In this document: one piece after another, positions 37,759 to 45,345 of the stretch
How positions within the stretch are numbered: position 1 is the first letter of the stretch
Layout of the letters: every line of letters begins with the position of its first letter
Origin: Chitinophaga pinensis
GTDB lineage: Bacteria > Bacteroidota > Bacteroidia > Chitinophagales > Chitinophagaceae
Assembly (NCBI GenBank): GCA_902167325.1
Contig: LR632930.1
Coordinates: forward strand, 310,001-374,000
Direction of reading: 5' to 3'
Length of the DNA: 64,000 nucleotides
Made by a program: the position numbers and the translations under genes
Notes under the pieces: model-generated
The model's input: the letters and a program-made list of their open reading frames with translations, nothing else
Told to the model about the DNA's origin: nothing
Database searches by the model: none

Positions 37759-38149
37759 CCATGTAAAAGTAAACGCTAATTCCCAGAACGCAAAAAGCCC
37801 CATCTCCCGGCATCATCCCGCCACTTGCCACCGCTTTCAGAGTTCTTAAAACGTCCTTTATGGTTACTTAAAGTATCCTTACTGTAGGTTTACTGTAGGT
37901 ATACTGTATATCTAATGTATATCAGGGGGTTCTTTAAGGGTACAGAACATACATTTTACTCCTTAATTATCAGCACTTTAACCCATACCCAAACATGCGG
38001 ATAATGCCCATATACCCTGAATATAGTACTGTACCCCCTTAAATATTGACACGAACCGGGTAAGATGGTGGCGAACGCGCCACACTGGCTGCATAAAAAA
38101 GAGGCCGTCTCAAACGAGTGAAACGGCCTCTTTAGCTTTATAAGGTTGC
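37759..38149. other. 391-bp gene-free spacer with direct and inverted repeats
   Basis: It holds the ABC exporter upstream region and the terminator of the next gene. TACTGTAGGT occurs at 37880-37889 and 37891-37900, with a related TACTGTATAT at 37902-37911 (11-bp spacing). An imperfect inverted repeat pairs TTTAAGGGTACAG (37933-37945) with CTGTACCCCCTTAAA (38029-38043). No ORF with coding character is seen. Confidence 0.5.
38097..38134 (-). terminator. Terminator of the 38150-40336 gene
   Basis: On the minus strand AAAGAGGCCGTTTCA pairs with TGAGACGGCCTCTTT across a short loop, then T-rich sequence. The GAGAC-containing arm resembles the hairpin at 3594-3626. Confidence 0.8.
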
Positions 38150-40336
38150 TTAGTTTTCGTCTTTCATCACCTGGCGGTAAGCCTTGATGAAGATGGCGCC
38201 GAGGTTCTTATGCGGCGGCACATAGTCATCGAACAGGGCTTTGTTGGCAGTGTCTGCAGCAAACTTGCGGCTGAGGCCTGCCCACATCTGTACCCAGTCT
38301 ACATTCTTACCTGCACGGATCACATCTTCCAGACTGCGGATGATAGGCTCGTTTACCCAGCGGGTACCCACCTGTTTGGAGGAAATGATGTGTGCTTCAG
38401 GCGCTTTTTCCAACACGGTAGCCAGGTTGTGGTAACCACCGCAGGACCCCAGGACCACAATGCGTGCGGTGCTCTGCAGGTTATCCAGCGTGGTATTCAC
38501 GTGGTAGCTGTGCCCGCGGTGAATGAATATAGTCGGGTGAATATCCTTCTCATCGAGGTACTGACCCAGTTTCTCGATGGCAGTTTTATCTTCCGGCTCT
38601 TTCAGCGGGTTATTGGCGAAAATGGTAGTAGGCTTGCCCTTGGCGGAAGTAATGGTTGTCCAGTAGGTATTCTTCGTCACATTCCATTCCCCTTTCGGGA
38701 AATTGCCCATGAAGCTGGCGAAAGAACTGATGCCGTCTTCATCCCCATAGAAAAATACCTGCTGGTAAATACGCCCGCTATCGCTGGGCAGCGTGGCAAA
38801 CTCCACGTAATTGATGGGAGGCAGCTGCAGCTTGGAGCTCATGTCAGACGCCCACGAGCTGTCGTTCCCATGCCCTTCTTCCATGAAAATGCTATTGAGG
38901 AGGGAATAAATGGTAACGCCCCGCTTGTCGTTTTTAGACTGAACGAAGCTGAGGTTCTTCCGAACTTCTTCCCGGAGGAACTCCAGGAGCTTGGGATCGC
39001 GGATGGAGCCAAACGAGTTGGCTACGTCTACGGCATCTTCCAGATCTTCCGTTTTCTCCAGACTGCGCACAAACTTCACCATGAGGTAATTGGCGTTCTC
39101 CCCTTCCATCGACTTCAGGAAGTTATCGAGGGTATTGAAGCCTGCCGCCATGGCAATGAATTTCTTGAACCGGTCGAAGCTCACGAGCAACAACAGGCTA
39201 TCGCCCCGGGGAGGCTTCATACGGATCATCATCTGGTCGTACAGTCCCTGCTTGGCGGCATTGGTGTAGCTGGAGGTATATAATTCTTCCTGACCGTTGA
39301 TGATCAGGTAATACAGTTCTTCAGGGGTAAAGTCTTTCACGATACGGAAGCGGATGGCATGGCTCTCGTCGTGCAGGTCATTGATTTCACGGATGTACCG
39401 GAGTGATTTGGCCCGCATGTTTTCATGCATGGATTTGAGGCCCATGATGTTGGCGCCTTCTGCCTTTTTCTTCTGGAGTACGATGGAAGTGTGCACCATG
39501 AGGCGGAAATAAGCATCGTCGTTCTCTACTGCCCTTTCCAGTTCAGGGATGGTAGCAGAGCCATCCAGCAGCTGATCGATAAAAGGCATGAGTTTGGTGG
39601 ACTGGCTGCTTTTGCCAATGGCCACGATCTGCTGCACCAGGGGGTCCTGATTGCGGCGGATGGCGGAAGCGGTGGGCGTGTATGAAGTGGCGTAGGTAAG
39701 CACCTGATTGGGGTACTTTTTGGCTACTGCAGCCACAATGGAGTCGGTCACCGGGTATTCCAGGTAAGGGCCGAGCTTGGGCATGATTTCTTCCAGGTTC
39801 TTGAAAGCGAACTTGGAGAACATTTCTGCCCTCGACTCTTTATAGCCGGGGTTATCCTGGAATGCGTCTATCACCCTTTCTCCCGCCTCAAAGCTGAGTG
39901 TTCTGGCGATGGGGTAAATGCTTTTCCCTTTGATATCGGCCTTCATCATCTGATGATATGCCTGCAGCATGGCCGGCGCTTCTTCAGCGTCGATCCTGTT
40001 ATATGCCCTTTTTACGTTGTAATCGCGGAGGGTTTGATGAAGCCCGGAGAGGTACTTCACTTTCAGCCGGTGGTCAAGGGAGGTATCCTTCTCAATTTCC
40101 AGCTGCATATCATCCACCAGTTTGGTGAGCGCGCTGGTTACCTGGAGGTTCATGTTTTCGTCGTCACCGACTTTCACGTAGTTATCCTGCTTACCGTCCA
40201 GCTTATCGGCATTGAGCTGCTCCTTGTCGATATTGTCATGGAAGCCCTGCCTGTTAATGGGGATCTGTACTTTCTGACCATAACTCCAACCACTATAGAT
40301 AATGCCTAAAGATATGATTAGTAATGCTTTTTTCAT
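38150..40336 (-). CDS. Large exported protein with a C-terminal caspase-like (clan CD) signature
   Basis: The 728-aa product has a signal peptide (MKKALLIISLGIIYSGWSYGQ). Residues about 60-520 are mostly alpha-helical with no family I recognise. The C-terminal 130 residues show a hydrophobic strand leading to HRGHSYH (His606, His609, His612) and, about 23 residues on, ARIVVLGSCGGYHNLA with Cys632, then HIISSKQVGTRWVNEPII. A strand-His-Gly followed by a strand-Ser/Ala-Cys-Gly is the hallmark of caspase, gingipain and CHAT peptidases. I infer a putative cysteine peptidase or a degenerate relative; His609 and Cys632 would be the dyad. It has its own terminator and diverges from the PhoB-like regulator. 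Confidence 0.6.
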   Translation of the reverse strand: MKKALLIISLGIIYSGWSYGQKVQIPINRQGFHDNIDKEQLNADKLDGKQDNYVKVGDDENMNLQVTSALTKLVDDMQLEIEKDTSLDHRLKVKYLSGLHQTLRDYNVKRAYNRIDAEEAPAMLQAYHQMMKADIKGKSIYPIARTLSFEAGERVIDAFQDNPGYKESRAEMFSKFAFKNLEEIMPKLGPYLEYPVTDSIVAAVAKKYPNQVLTYATSYTPTASAIRRNQDPLVQQIVAIGKSSQSTKLMPFIDQLLDGSATIPELERAVENDDAYFRLMVHTSIVLQKKKAEGANIMGLKSMHENMRAKSLRYIREINDLHDESHAIRFRIVKDFTPEELYYLIINGQEELYTSSYTNAAKQGLYDQMMIRMKPPRGDSLLLLVSFDRFKKFIAMAAGFNTLDNFLKSMEGENANYLMVKFVRSLEKTEDLEDAVDVANSFGSIRDPKLLEFLREEVRKNLSFVQSKNDKRGVTIYSLLNSIFMEEGHGNDSSWASDMSSKLQLPPINYVEFATLPSDSGRIYQQVFFYGDEDGISSFASFMGNFPKGEWNVTKNTYWTTITSAKGKPTTIFANNPLKEPEDKTAIEKLGQYLDEKDIHPTIFIHRGHSYHVNTTLDNLQSTARIVVLGSCGGYHNLATVLEKAPEAHIISSKQVGTRWVNEPIIRSLEDVIRAGKNVDWVQMWAGLSRKFAADTANKALFDDYVPPHKNLGAIFIKAYRQVMKDEN

Positions 40337-40364
40337 ATATGTGTGTTACGCCTATGCTATACTG

Positions 40365-40372
40365 CAAATTTA
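40365..40372 (-). promoter_or_regulatory. Candidate -7 element for the 38150-40336 gene
   Basis: TAAATTTG on the minus strand matches TAnnTTTG, 29 bp before the ATG. An ATTG at 40394-40397 is a weak -33 candidate. Confidence 0.3.
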
Positions 40373-40607
40373 CTACCAATTCTACCGAATAAGCAATGCC
40401 ATCGCAGGCATATTGAACAATTTATATGTGTTTTTCGTTAAATGTCCATCCGCATAGGTACCACACCGGCATGTTTGCGCCTTTTTGAGAGATGCAGGAA
40501 TTATGAAGGGAAAAATGAGCCTGCCGGAATGTCTGGTACACGGTACCCCGTAAAGGGTCAAAATGCGTACCTTGCAGGCGTATAGGCGATTTGAGGGACG
40601 GAGTGAA

Positions 40608-40663
40608 TTAACAATTACATAATGTTATCTTTTCATGAAACGGGAATGAGCTGATTAATTTTG
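40608..40663 (+). promoter_or_regulatory. PhoB-like gene promoter with half-preserved Pho-type box
   Basis: TAATTTTG (40656-40663) is a good -7 element. In the exact register used by the four Pho-type promoters of this window (44 bp of 11-bp units, then 4 bp, then -7), the two distal units read TTAACAATTAC (40608-40618) and ATAATGTTATC (40619-40629). The two proximal units (TTTTCATGAAA, CGGGAATGAGC) are degenerate. Weak autoregulation by the PhoB-like product is inferred. Confidence 0.4.
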
Positions 40664-40686
40664 TGCCGTCTTTAAACACCCAAATT

Positions 40687-41376
40687 ATGTTGATGGAACC
40701 AGCAGTAGCAGTAGGTAAAATCCTGGTAGTAGATGACGAAGCGGATATCCTCGAGATCATCAGCTACAACCTCAAGAGCGCGGGGTATGAGACAGTGACG
40801 GCAAAAGATGGCCTTGAGGCCATCCAGAAGGCTAAAATCTTCCGCCCCGACCTGATCATGCTGGATATCATGATGCCCAACAAAAACGGTATAGATACCT
40901 GCCGTGAGTTGCGCCGTCTCCCTGAGTTCAAGGAAACCATGGTACTGTTCCTCACCGCTCTCAACGATGAGAAGAGTGAAATAGAAGGCCTGAATATGGG
41001 CGCAGATGATTACATCGCCAAACCCATTAAACCCCGGCTCCTCGTTTCCCGCATCAACGCCCTCTTCCGCAGGCTCAACAAAACCGAAGAGCAGCAACTC
41101 CACCTCGGCGATCTTATTATCGACCGGGAAAAATTCACCGTTACCTACAAAGGCACCGAGATCATCCTTGCAAAAAAAGAGTTCGAACTGCTGCAGCTGC
41201 TGGCCTCCAAGCCCGGCCGCGTGTTCCTCCGCAATGAGATCCTCAACCAGGTTTGGGGTACCGAAGTAATCGTGGGCGACCGTACTATTGACGTGCATAT
41301 CCGCAAGATCCGTCAGAAGCTGGGGGTAGACCTGATAACTACCGTAAAAGGCGTAGGCTACAAATTCGAACTGTAA
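40687..41376 (+). CDS. PhoB-like OmpR-family response regulator
   Basis: The 229-aa product begins at an ATG at 40687 (a GTG at 40663 overlaps the -7 element and is unlikely). Receiver domain: ILVVDDEADILEI acidic pocket, phospho-acceptor Asp in LIMLDIMMPNKNG, Lys in DDYIAKPIK. The C-terminal winged helix has KKEFELLQLLASKPGRVFLRNEIL and GDRTIDVHIRKIRQKLG, typical of PhoB/PhoP. It is 65 bp upstream of a PhoR-like kinase. The phosphate-related genes and Pho-type promoters downstream support the role of phosphate-starvation regulator. DNA-binding specificity is inferred from those repeats. Confidence 0.85.
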   Translation: MLMEPAVAVGKILVVDDEADILEIISYNLKSAGYETVTAKDGLEAIQKAKIFRPDLIMLDIMMPNKNGIDTCRELRRLPEFKETMVLFLTALNDEKSEIEGLNMGADDYIAKPIKPRLLVSRINALFRRLNKTEEQQLHLGDLIIDREKFTVTYKGTEIILAKKEFELLQLLASKPGRVFLRNEILNQVWGTEVIVGDRTIDVHIRKIRQKLGVDLITTVKGVGYKFEL

Positions 41377-41441
41377 ACACTTTTTTTATTCTTTTCCCAA
41401 CTCCTGTATCCGCACCTGTGTGGCAACCGGCCCTGTGAATT

Positions 41442-42560
41442 ATGGCAAGCACAAGTAAAAAAAATAATCTAACTTCCAGCTATTACAACCTATACGCTCT
41501 CTGGAGTATGCTGAAAGCCAAAAACCTGTCGCCACAAAAGCTCGCCGCATTTACTGCGACCATCCTGTCCATCGTTATGGCCTTTGGATGTTTCGTAATC
41601 GGCGCCACCCTCAAGGAAACCCTCATCGCCCTCGGCCTTACATTCCTGGTGGCGTATTTCCTCTACCTCTATACCCTGCAGAACTTCATCTACAGGAAGA
41701 TCAAGCTCATCTACAAATTCATTTACCAGACCAAAGCTTCCAAGCGGGAAGATTTTTTCAATAAGAACATCCTCCCGCTGAAAACCATCGAGGAAGTAAG
41801 TGAAGACGTGGAGAAATGGGCTTCGCAGAAGAAGGAAGAACTGGAAAACCTCCGCCGCAACGAGGCCTTCCGGAAAGAGTTCCTCCTGAACCTCTCCCAT
41901 GAACTCAAAACCCCCATCTTCGCCGTGCAGGGTTATATCCATACGTTGCTGGACGGAGCTATTGACGATCCCAACGTCAACAAGGTGTTCCTCAAAAACG
42001 CCACCAAGAATATCGACCGCCTTTGCCGCCTGATAGATGACCTCGACGAAATCTCCAAGCTCGAAAGCGGGGAAATGACCATCACGAAGGAACAGTTTGT
42101 GATACAGGATCTTATCCGTGATGTATTCGACACTCTCTCCATCAAGGCTAAACAGAAAGAAATCAAATTCGGCATCAAGAAAGGATGCGAAGCACCCATC
42201 CAGGTATATGCCGATAAGGAGAAGATACGCCAGGTACTGATTAACCTCATCGAAAACTCCGTTAAGTACGGTAAGCCCGACGGACAAACCATTGCCAGCA
42301 TTTACAATATGGACGGCAAACGCGTGCTGGTGGAGATCTCCGACACCGGCATCGGCATGGCCGAAGAACACCTGCCCCGGGTATTCGAACGCTTCTACCG
42401 GACAGACCGTGCCCGCAGCCGCGACATAGGTGGTACCGGCCTTGGCCTCGCCATTGTGAAACATATCGTGGAAGCGCATGATCAAACCATTAATGTGCGC
42501 AGTAAGGTAGAAGTAGGCTCCACCTTCGGCTTTACCCTTGAACTGGGCAGGGAGAGCTAA
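41442..42560 (+). CDS. PhoR-like membrane sensor histidine kinase
   Basis: Cognate kinase of the preceding regulator by position. The 372-aa protein has two membrane helices (about 35-57 and 61-80) with almost no periplasmic loop and no PAS domain. The HisKA domain has the phospho-acceptor His153 in LSHELKTP. The HATPase domain shows the N box INLIENSVKYG, DTGIGM, and GGTGLGLAIVKHIVEAH. A missing sensory loop fits PhoR-type kinases that sense through transporters or PhoU-like proteins. The DUF47 protein at 51334 is a candidate partner. Confidence 0.88.
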   Translation: MASTSKKNNLTSSYYNLYALWSMLKAKNLSPQKLAAFTATILSIVMAFGCFVIGATLKETLIALGLTFLVAYFLYLYTLQNFIYRKIKLIYKFIYQTKASKREDFFNKNILPLKTIEEVSEDVEKWASQKKEELENLRRNEAFRKEFLLNLSHELKTPIFAVQGYIHTLLDGAIDDPNVNKVFLKNATKNIDRLCRLIDDLDEISKLESGEMTITKEQFVIQDLIRDVFDTLSIKAKQKEIKFGIKKGCEAPIQVYADKEKIRQVLINLIENSVKYGKPDGQTIASIYNMDGKRVLVEISDTGIGMAEEHLPRVFERFYRTDRARSRDIGGTGLGLAIVKHIVEAHDQTINVRSKVEVGSTFGFTLELGRES

Positions 42561-42618
42561 CCTGTAACTTTTACACCCCAATGCCGTTTAACAGGGAAAC
42601 AACCAAAATATCTCCCTT

Positions 42619-43022
42619 ATGAAACGCATGCTTCTGTTCGCATTCCTTGCAGTCAGTATTGCAACGGTATCCAGTTGTAAAAAAGTAAAGCTCCCCACTT
42701 CGATGGTCCATCCAATCTTGTCAGTGGTAATTGGCATCCCGACCTTTCCAGCATATCCGTTATGCCCGGCACTATCATCCCTACATTCGCGTTTGGTACA
42801 GATTACCGATATGAAAAGGTTTCCGGCAAAACAAATGACCGTAACATCGAAAGGGGTACATATTCCATACTCACCGCGGAAAATCCCAATGCACACTCCA
42901 TCATCCTGAAACCCAATGGCGGCAATGAGTATACCATTGATTTAAAGGAATTTAAGGACAGTACTGCCCTCTTCCGGTATGGCAATTACCAGGAACATCC
43001 CCTCCCCTATTTCAGGAGGTAA
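42619..43022 (+). pseudogene. Small lipoprotein gene with one-base frameshift (first of three paralogues)
   Basis: The first frame reads MKRMLLFAFLAVSIATVSSCKK, a lipoprotein signal with lipobox VSSC, then loses sense. Adding one A to the six-A run at 42679-42684 gives SCKKSKAPHFDGPSNLVSGNW, joined to the frame ending RYGNYQEHPLPYFRR at 43022. The joined product of about 134 aa aligns with the next gene (SCKKDKSPDYGG, SGIW, FGTDNRYE, RRGTYTL). It is therefore either a real pseudogene, a slippage-controlled gene, or a sequencing error. Function unknown; a small lipocalin-like beta protein is plausible. Confidence 0.7.
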
Positions 43023-43092
43023 AACTTCGCATTCCCGGTATGTTTTTCTGCCTGCGGAAGTGTATCTTTAGGTAAGTACCCAAATTCCCTTT

Positions 43093-43482
43093 ATGAAGCC
43101 ATTATTCCTGTTCCTGACCATCGCAGCATGTACCTGCCTGTTTTCCTGCAAAAAAGATAAAAGTCCTGACTATGGCGGTACCGCTACTGCCATCAGCGGG
43201 ATATGGACATTAGACCAGACTGCTGCAGGCGCGTTCCTCGGCGCTGCTCTGGCACCCCGGTATGGATTCGGGACCGATAACAGGTATGAGATAGTATCCG
43301 GTACCGTGGAAGAGCCTGATATCAGGCGTGGCACTTATACCCTTGATCAAACCGCCGCCGGATATACACTTACGCTGACACCCCGCACAGGCAATACCAT
43401 GACCATCCATTTCACGAAAATCACGGACAAAGTTATTTATACAGGCACAGCGCCTAATCTGCAGCGCTACTTCTACAGATAG
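43093..43482 (+). CDS. Small lipoprotein, second of three tandem paralogues
   Basis: The 129-aa product has a signal peptide ending in the lipobox LFSC (Cys at about 19) and a predicted small beta-rich domain: ISGIWTLDQ, YGFGTDNRYEIVSG, RRGTYTLDQ, YTLTLTPRTGNTMTIHF. The pattern of a GxW start and a late L-T-x-x-x-G-N-x-x-x-I strand is reminiscent of lipocalin-like proteins. Function is unknown. The upstream paralogue is frameshifted. Confidence 0.7.
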   Translation: MKPLFLFLTIAACTCLFSCKKDKSPDYGGTATAISGIWTLDQTAAGAFLGAALAPRYGFGTDNRYEIVSGTVEEPDIRRGTYTLDQTAAGYTLTLTPRTGNTMTIHFTKITDKVIYTGTAPNLQRYFYR

Positions 43483-43505
43483 CCGTACTCTTAAATTAAT
43501 TCCGA

Positions 43506-43901
43506 ATGAAACACATGCTTATTGCCTGCGTACTCAGCGCAGGAGCACTGCTATCCGCGTGCAAAAAAGAAGGAACCGAACCAGAGATAATTATTTGTCC
43601 ACCGGCATCCGGCAGCCCACTTAACGGCAAATGGAGTATGAATACCGCTAATGTGAACCTGGCCCAGGGTGCCATTGTACCGGAATACACGTTTACCGAC
43701 GAAGCATTCACTTACCTCGAAGGCATGCAAAACGCGCCCAAAAAGGAGTCTGGGCCTTACACAATGAAGTGGAATGGAAATAATGAACCGCGTTACACCA
43801 TAACGCTGAAGCCCAATGGCGGTGCCGTACGCACCATAGAAGTAAATTTTGTGACTGATAAACAGTTCAGCACAGGCATATTAACCTGGGACCGTAAGTA
43901 A
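43506..43901 (+). CDS. Small lipoprotein, third of three tandem paralogues
   Basis: The 131-aa product has a lipoprotein signal (lipobox LLSAC, Cys about 19) and the same layout as its neighbours: LNGKWSMNTANVNL, PEYTFTDEAFTYLEG, SGPYTMKWNG, YTITLKPNGGAVRTIEVNF. It lies 23 bp after the second copy and ends 15 bp before the convergent porin gene. Confidence 0.7.
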   Translation: MKHMLIACVLSAGALLSACKKEGTEPEIIICPPASGSPLNGKWSMNTANVNLAQGAIVPEYTFTDEAFTYLEGMQNAPKKESGPYTMKWNGNNEPRYTITLKPNGGAVRTIEVNFVTDKQFSTGILTWDRK

Positions 43902-43916
43902 AACCCGGCCTGCAAA

Positions 43917-45254
43917 TCAGAAGCGGTATTGCAATCGTGCAGTAAACACGTTGTCGGCAATATCATCCTCGAACCCTTCCAGCGAAGTGCCTTCGTTCCA
44001 GACACGGTCGTACCAGAAGGTGGCTTTCATATTTTCATTGAAGTAAAGCACATACCCGAAACCGAAGGTATCGAAACGGATATCTGCAGGCGTGAGGTAT
44101 TTGGCTGAGGCATCACCTATCTGGCGGCCTTTCACCTGCCGGTTAGGATCGTACCAGTCATATTTCAACACCAGCTGGTGCCTGGGGTTACCCAGGTGCT
44201 GCAGGAAGGAAAAATATGCGCCGTCGAACGGACGGATGTATAAAGGTGCGAAAGCCCCGTTCTTATCCACAGGAATAGTGCCGGGTGTTTCCGTATCGGT
44301 TTGTGTGGAGGACTGGTGCCCGCGGATGTACTCGGCACGGAACTGGGTACTGCCGCGCTTCTCCCCGTTAGGGATTACCAGCTGGGCATCTCCCCCATAA
44401 TACTGACGTGGGGCAATGGCGCCTACGTTTGTATCAGTAGAATCAACGGTAAAGTCTGCCTTCCCGCCTTCCATCTTATAGATCTTCTTAGTAAACTGCT
44501 CCATTCCTCCATAGAGGATGCTGCCACCGAAAGAGAGCAGCCAGCCGCTGGCGTTGATGGCCTTGGGCTTCATGGCCACTCGGGCAATGAGGTCTTTATG
44601 GCTGTCGAAGTCCGACGGGCCGGAGAGGCCCTGGCCGTTGAACAAGCCTACATCCACTTTCAGGTAGTGCAGCGGGTGCGACTTCGACCGTGGTTCAAAA
44701 GTGAGCATTCCGCCCATATCGCGCTCGCTGCGCATGAGGATCTGGCTCATACGGCCACGCTCCGGTGCTTCACGGTCGCCGGAAGAGAGGTTTACTTCAT
44801 ACCCGAATGGCCGGGCAAACATCCCCATGGTAAGGGCCATTACATCCCATTTTCCGTCAAATACACGGCCCCAGAAGTCACGGATATTCACCCCGCGCTC
44901 GGTTCCGTCGAACTGGAATACGAACTGCACGGTGGGCAGGTTGCGTTTATTGAAGTGGGCATAATCGAACCGCACGCGGCCGCGGCGAAGCATAAAGCGG
45001 TTATCGGTCTGTTTATTGAAGTCTCCGCCGGCATAGCTTTCTATCCCTTTATGGGAAGCGTACTGGAACTGGGGTTGCATATACCCGCTGATACGGAGGT
45101 GATCATACCGCTTGTAGATGGAGATCATCCCCTTACCCAGACTGGTAGTGGTATCGATCATATCCATCAGGAACTGGGCTTTTACGGAAAAAGCCGCCAA
45201 ACTGAGAAATAATGCCAGAAACCCTGTCCGAACCGTTGTACGCAATACCTTCAT
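43917..45254 (-). CDS. OprO/OprP-type (phosphate-selective family) porin
   Basis: The 445-aa product (ATG at 45254, MKVLRTTVRTGFLALF) has a signal peptide, a short coiled segment (DMIDTTTSLGKGMISIYKRYDHLRISGYMQPQFQY), and a beta-barrel with RFMLRRGRVRFDYAHFN, FVFQFDGTERGVNIRDFW and MGMFARPFGYEVNLSSGDREAPERGRMSQ. These are characteristic of the phosphate-selective porin O/P family. It ends in VFTARLQYRF with a terminal Phe. Many relatives are not phosphate-specific, but the surrounding Pho genes make an anion or phosphate role credible. Confidence 0.85.
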   Translation of the reverse strand: MKVLRTTVRTGFLALFLSLAAFSVKAQFLMDMIDTTTSLGKGMISIYKRYDHLRISGYMQPQFQYASHKGIESYAGGDFNKQTDNRFMLRRGRVRFDYAHFNKRNLPTVQFVFQFDGTERGVNIRDFWGRVFDGKWDVMALTMGMFARPFGYEVNLSSGDREAPERGRMSQILMRSERDMGGMLTFEPRSKSHPLHYLKVDVGLFNGQGLSGPSDFDSHKDLIARVAMKPKAINASGWLLSFGGSILYGGMEQFTKKIYKMEGGKADFTVDSTDTNVGAIAPRQYYGGDAQLVIPNGEKRGSTQFRAEYIRGHQSSTQTDTETPGTIPVDKNGAFAPLYIRPFDGAYFSFLQHLGNPRHQLVLKYDWYDPNRQVKGRQIGDASAKYLTPADIRFDTFGFGYVLYFNENMKATFWYDRVWNEGTSLEGFEDDIADNVFTARLQYRF

Positions 45255-45258
45255 CGCG

Positions 45259-45289
45259 CAAAAATACGGAACCGATCCCTGCAAACAAA
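45259..45289 (-). promoter_or_regulatory. Candidate porin promoter
   Basis: On the minus strand TTTG, a 19-bp spacer and TATTTTTG (about 45259-45266) fit TTTG-N19-TAnnTTTG. The -7 element ends 4 bp before the ATG, so the mRNA would be leaderless or nearly so. There is no TTAACA-type repeat here. Confidence 0.4.
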
Positions 45290-45316
45290 ACGCCCGGGCT
45301 TTAGGCCCGGGCGTTG
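45289..45316 (-). terminator. Terminator of the beta-helix lipoprotein gene
   Basis: AACGCCCGGGC and GCCCGGGCGTT pair across a 4-nt loop, followed on the minus strand by TTTGTTTG. The tail overlaps the -33 of the porin promoter. Confidence 0.8.
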
Positions 45317-45345
45317 TAAATTATAACGATTCGACAGATGAAAGA

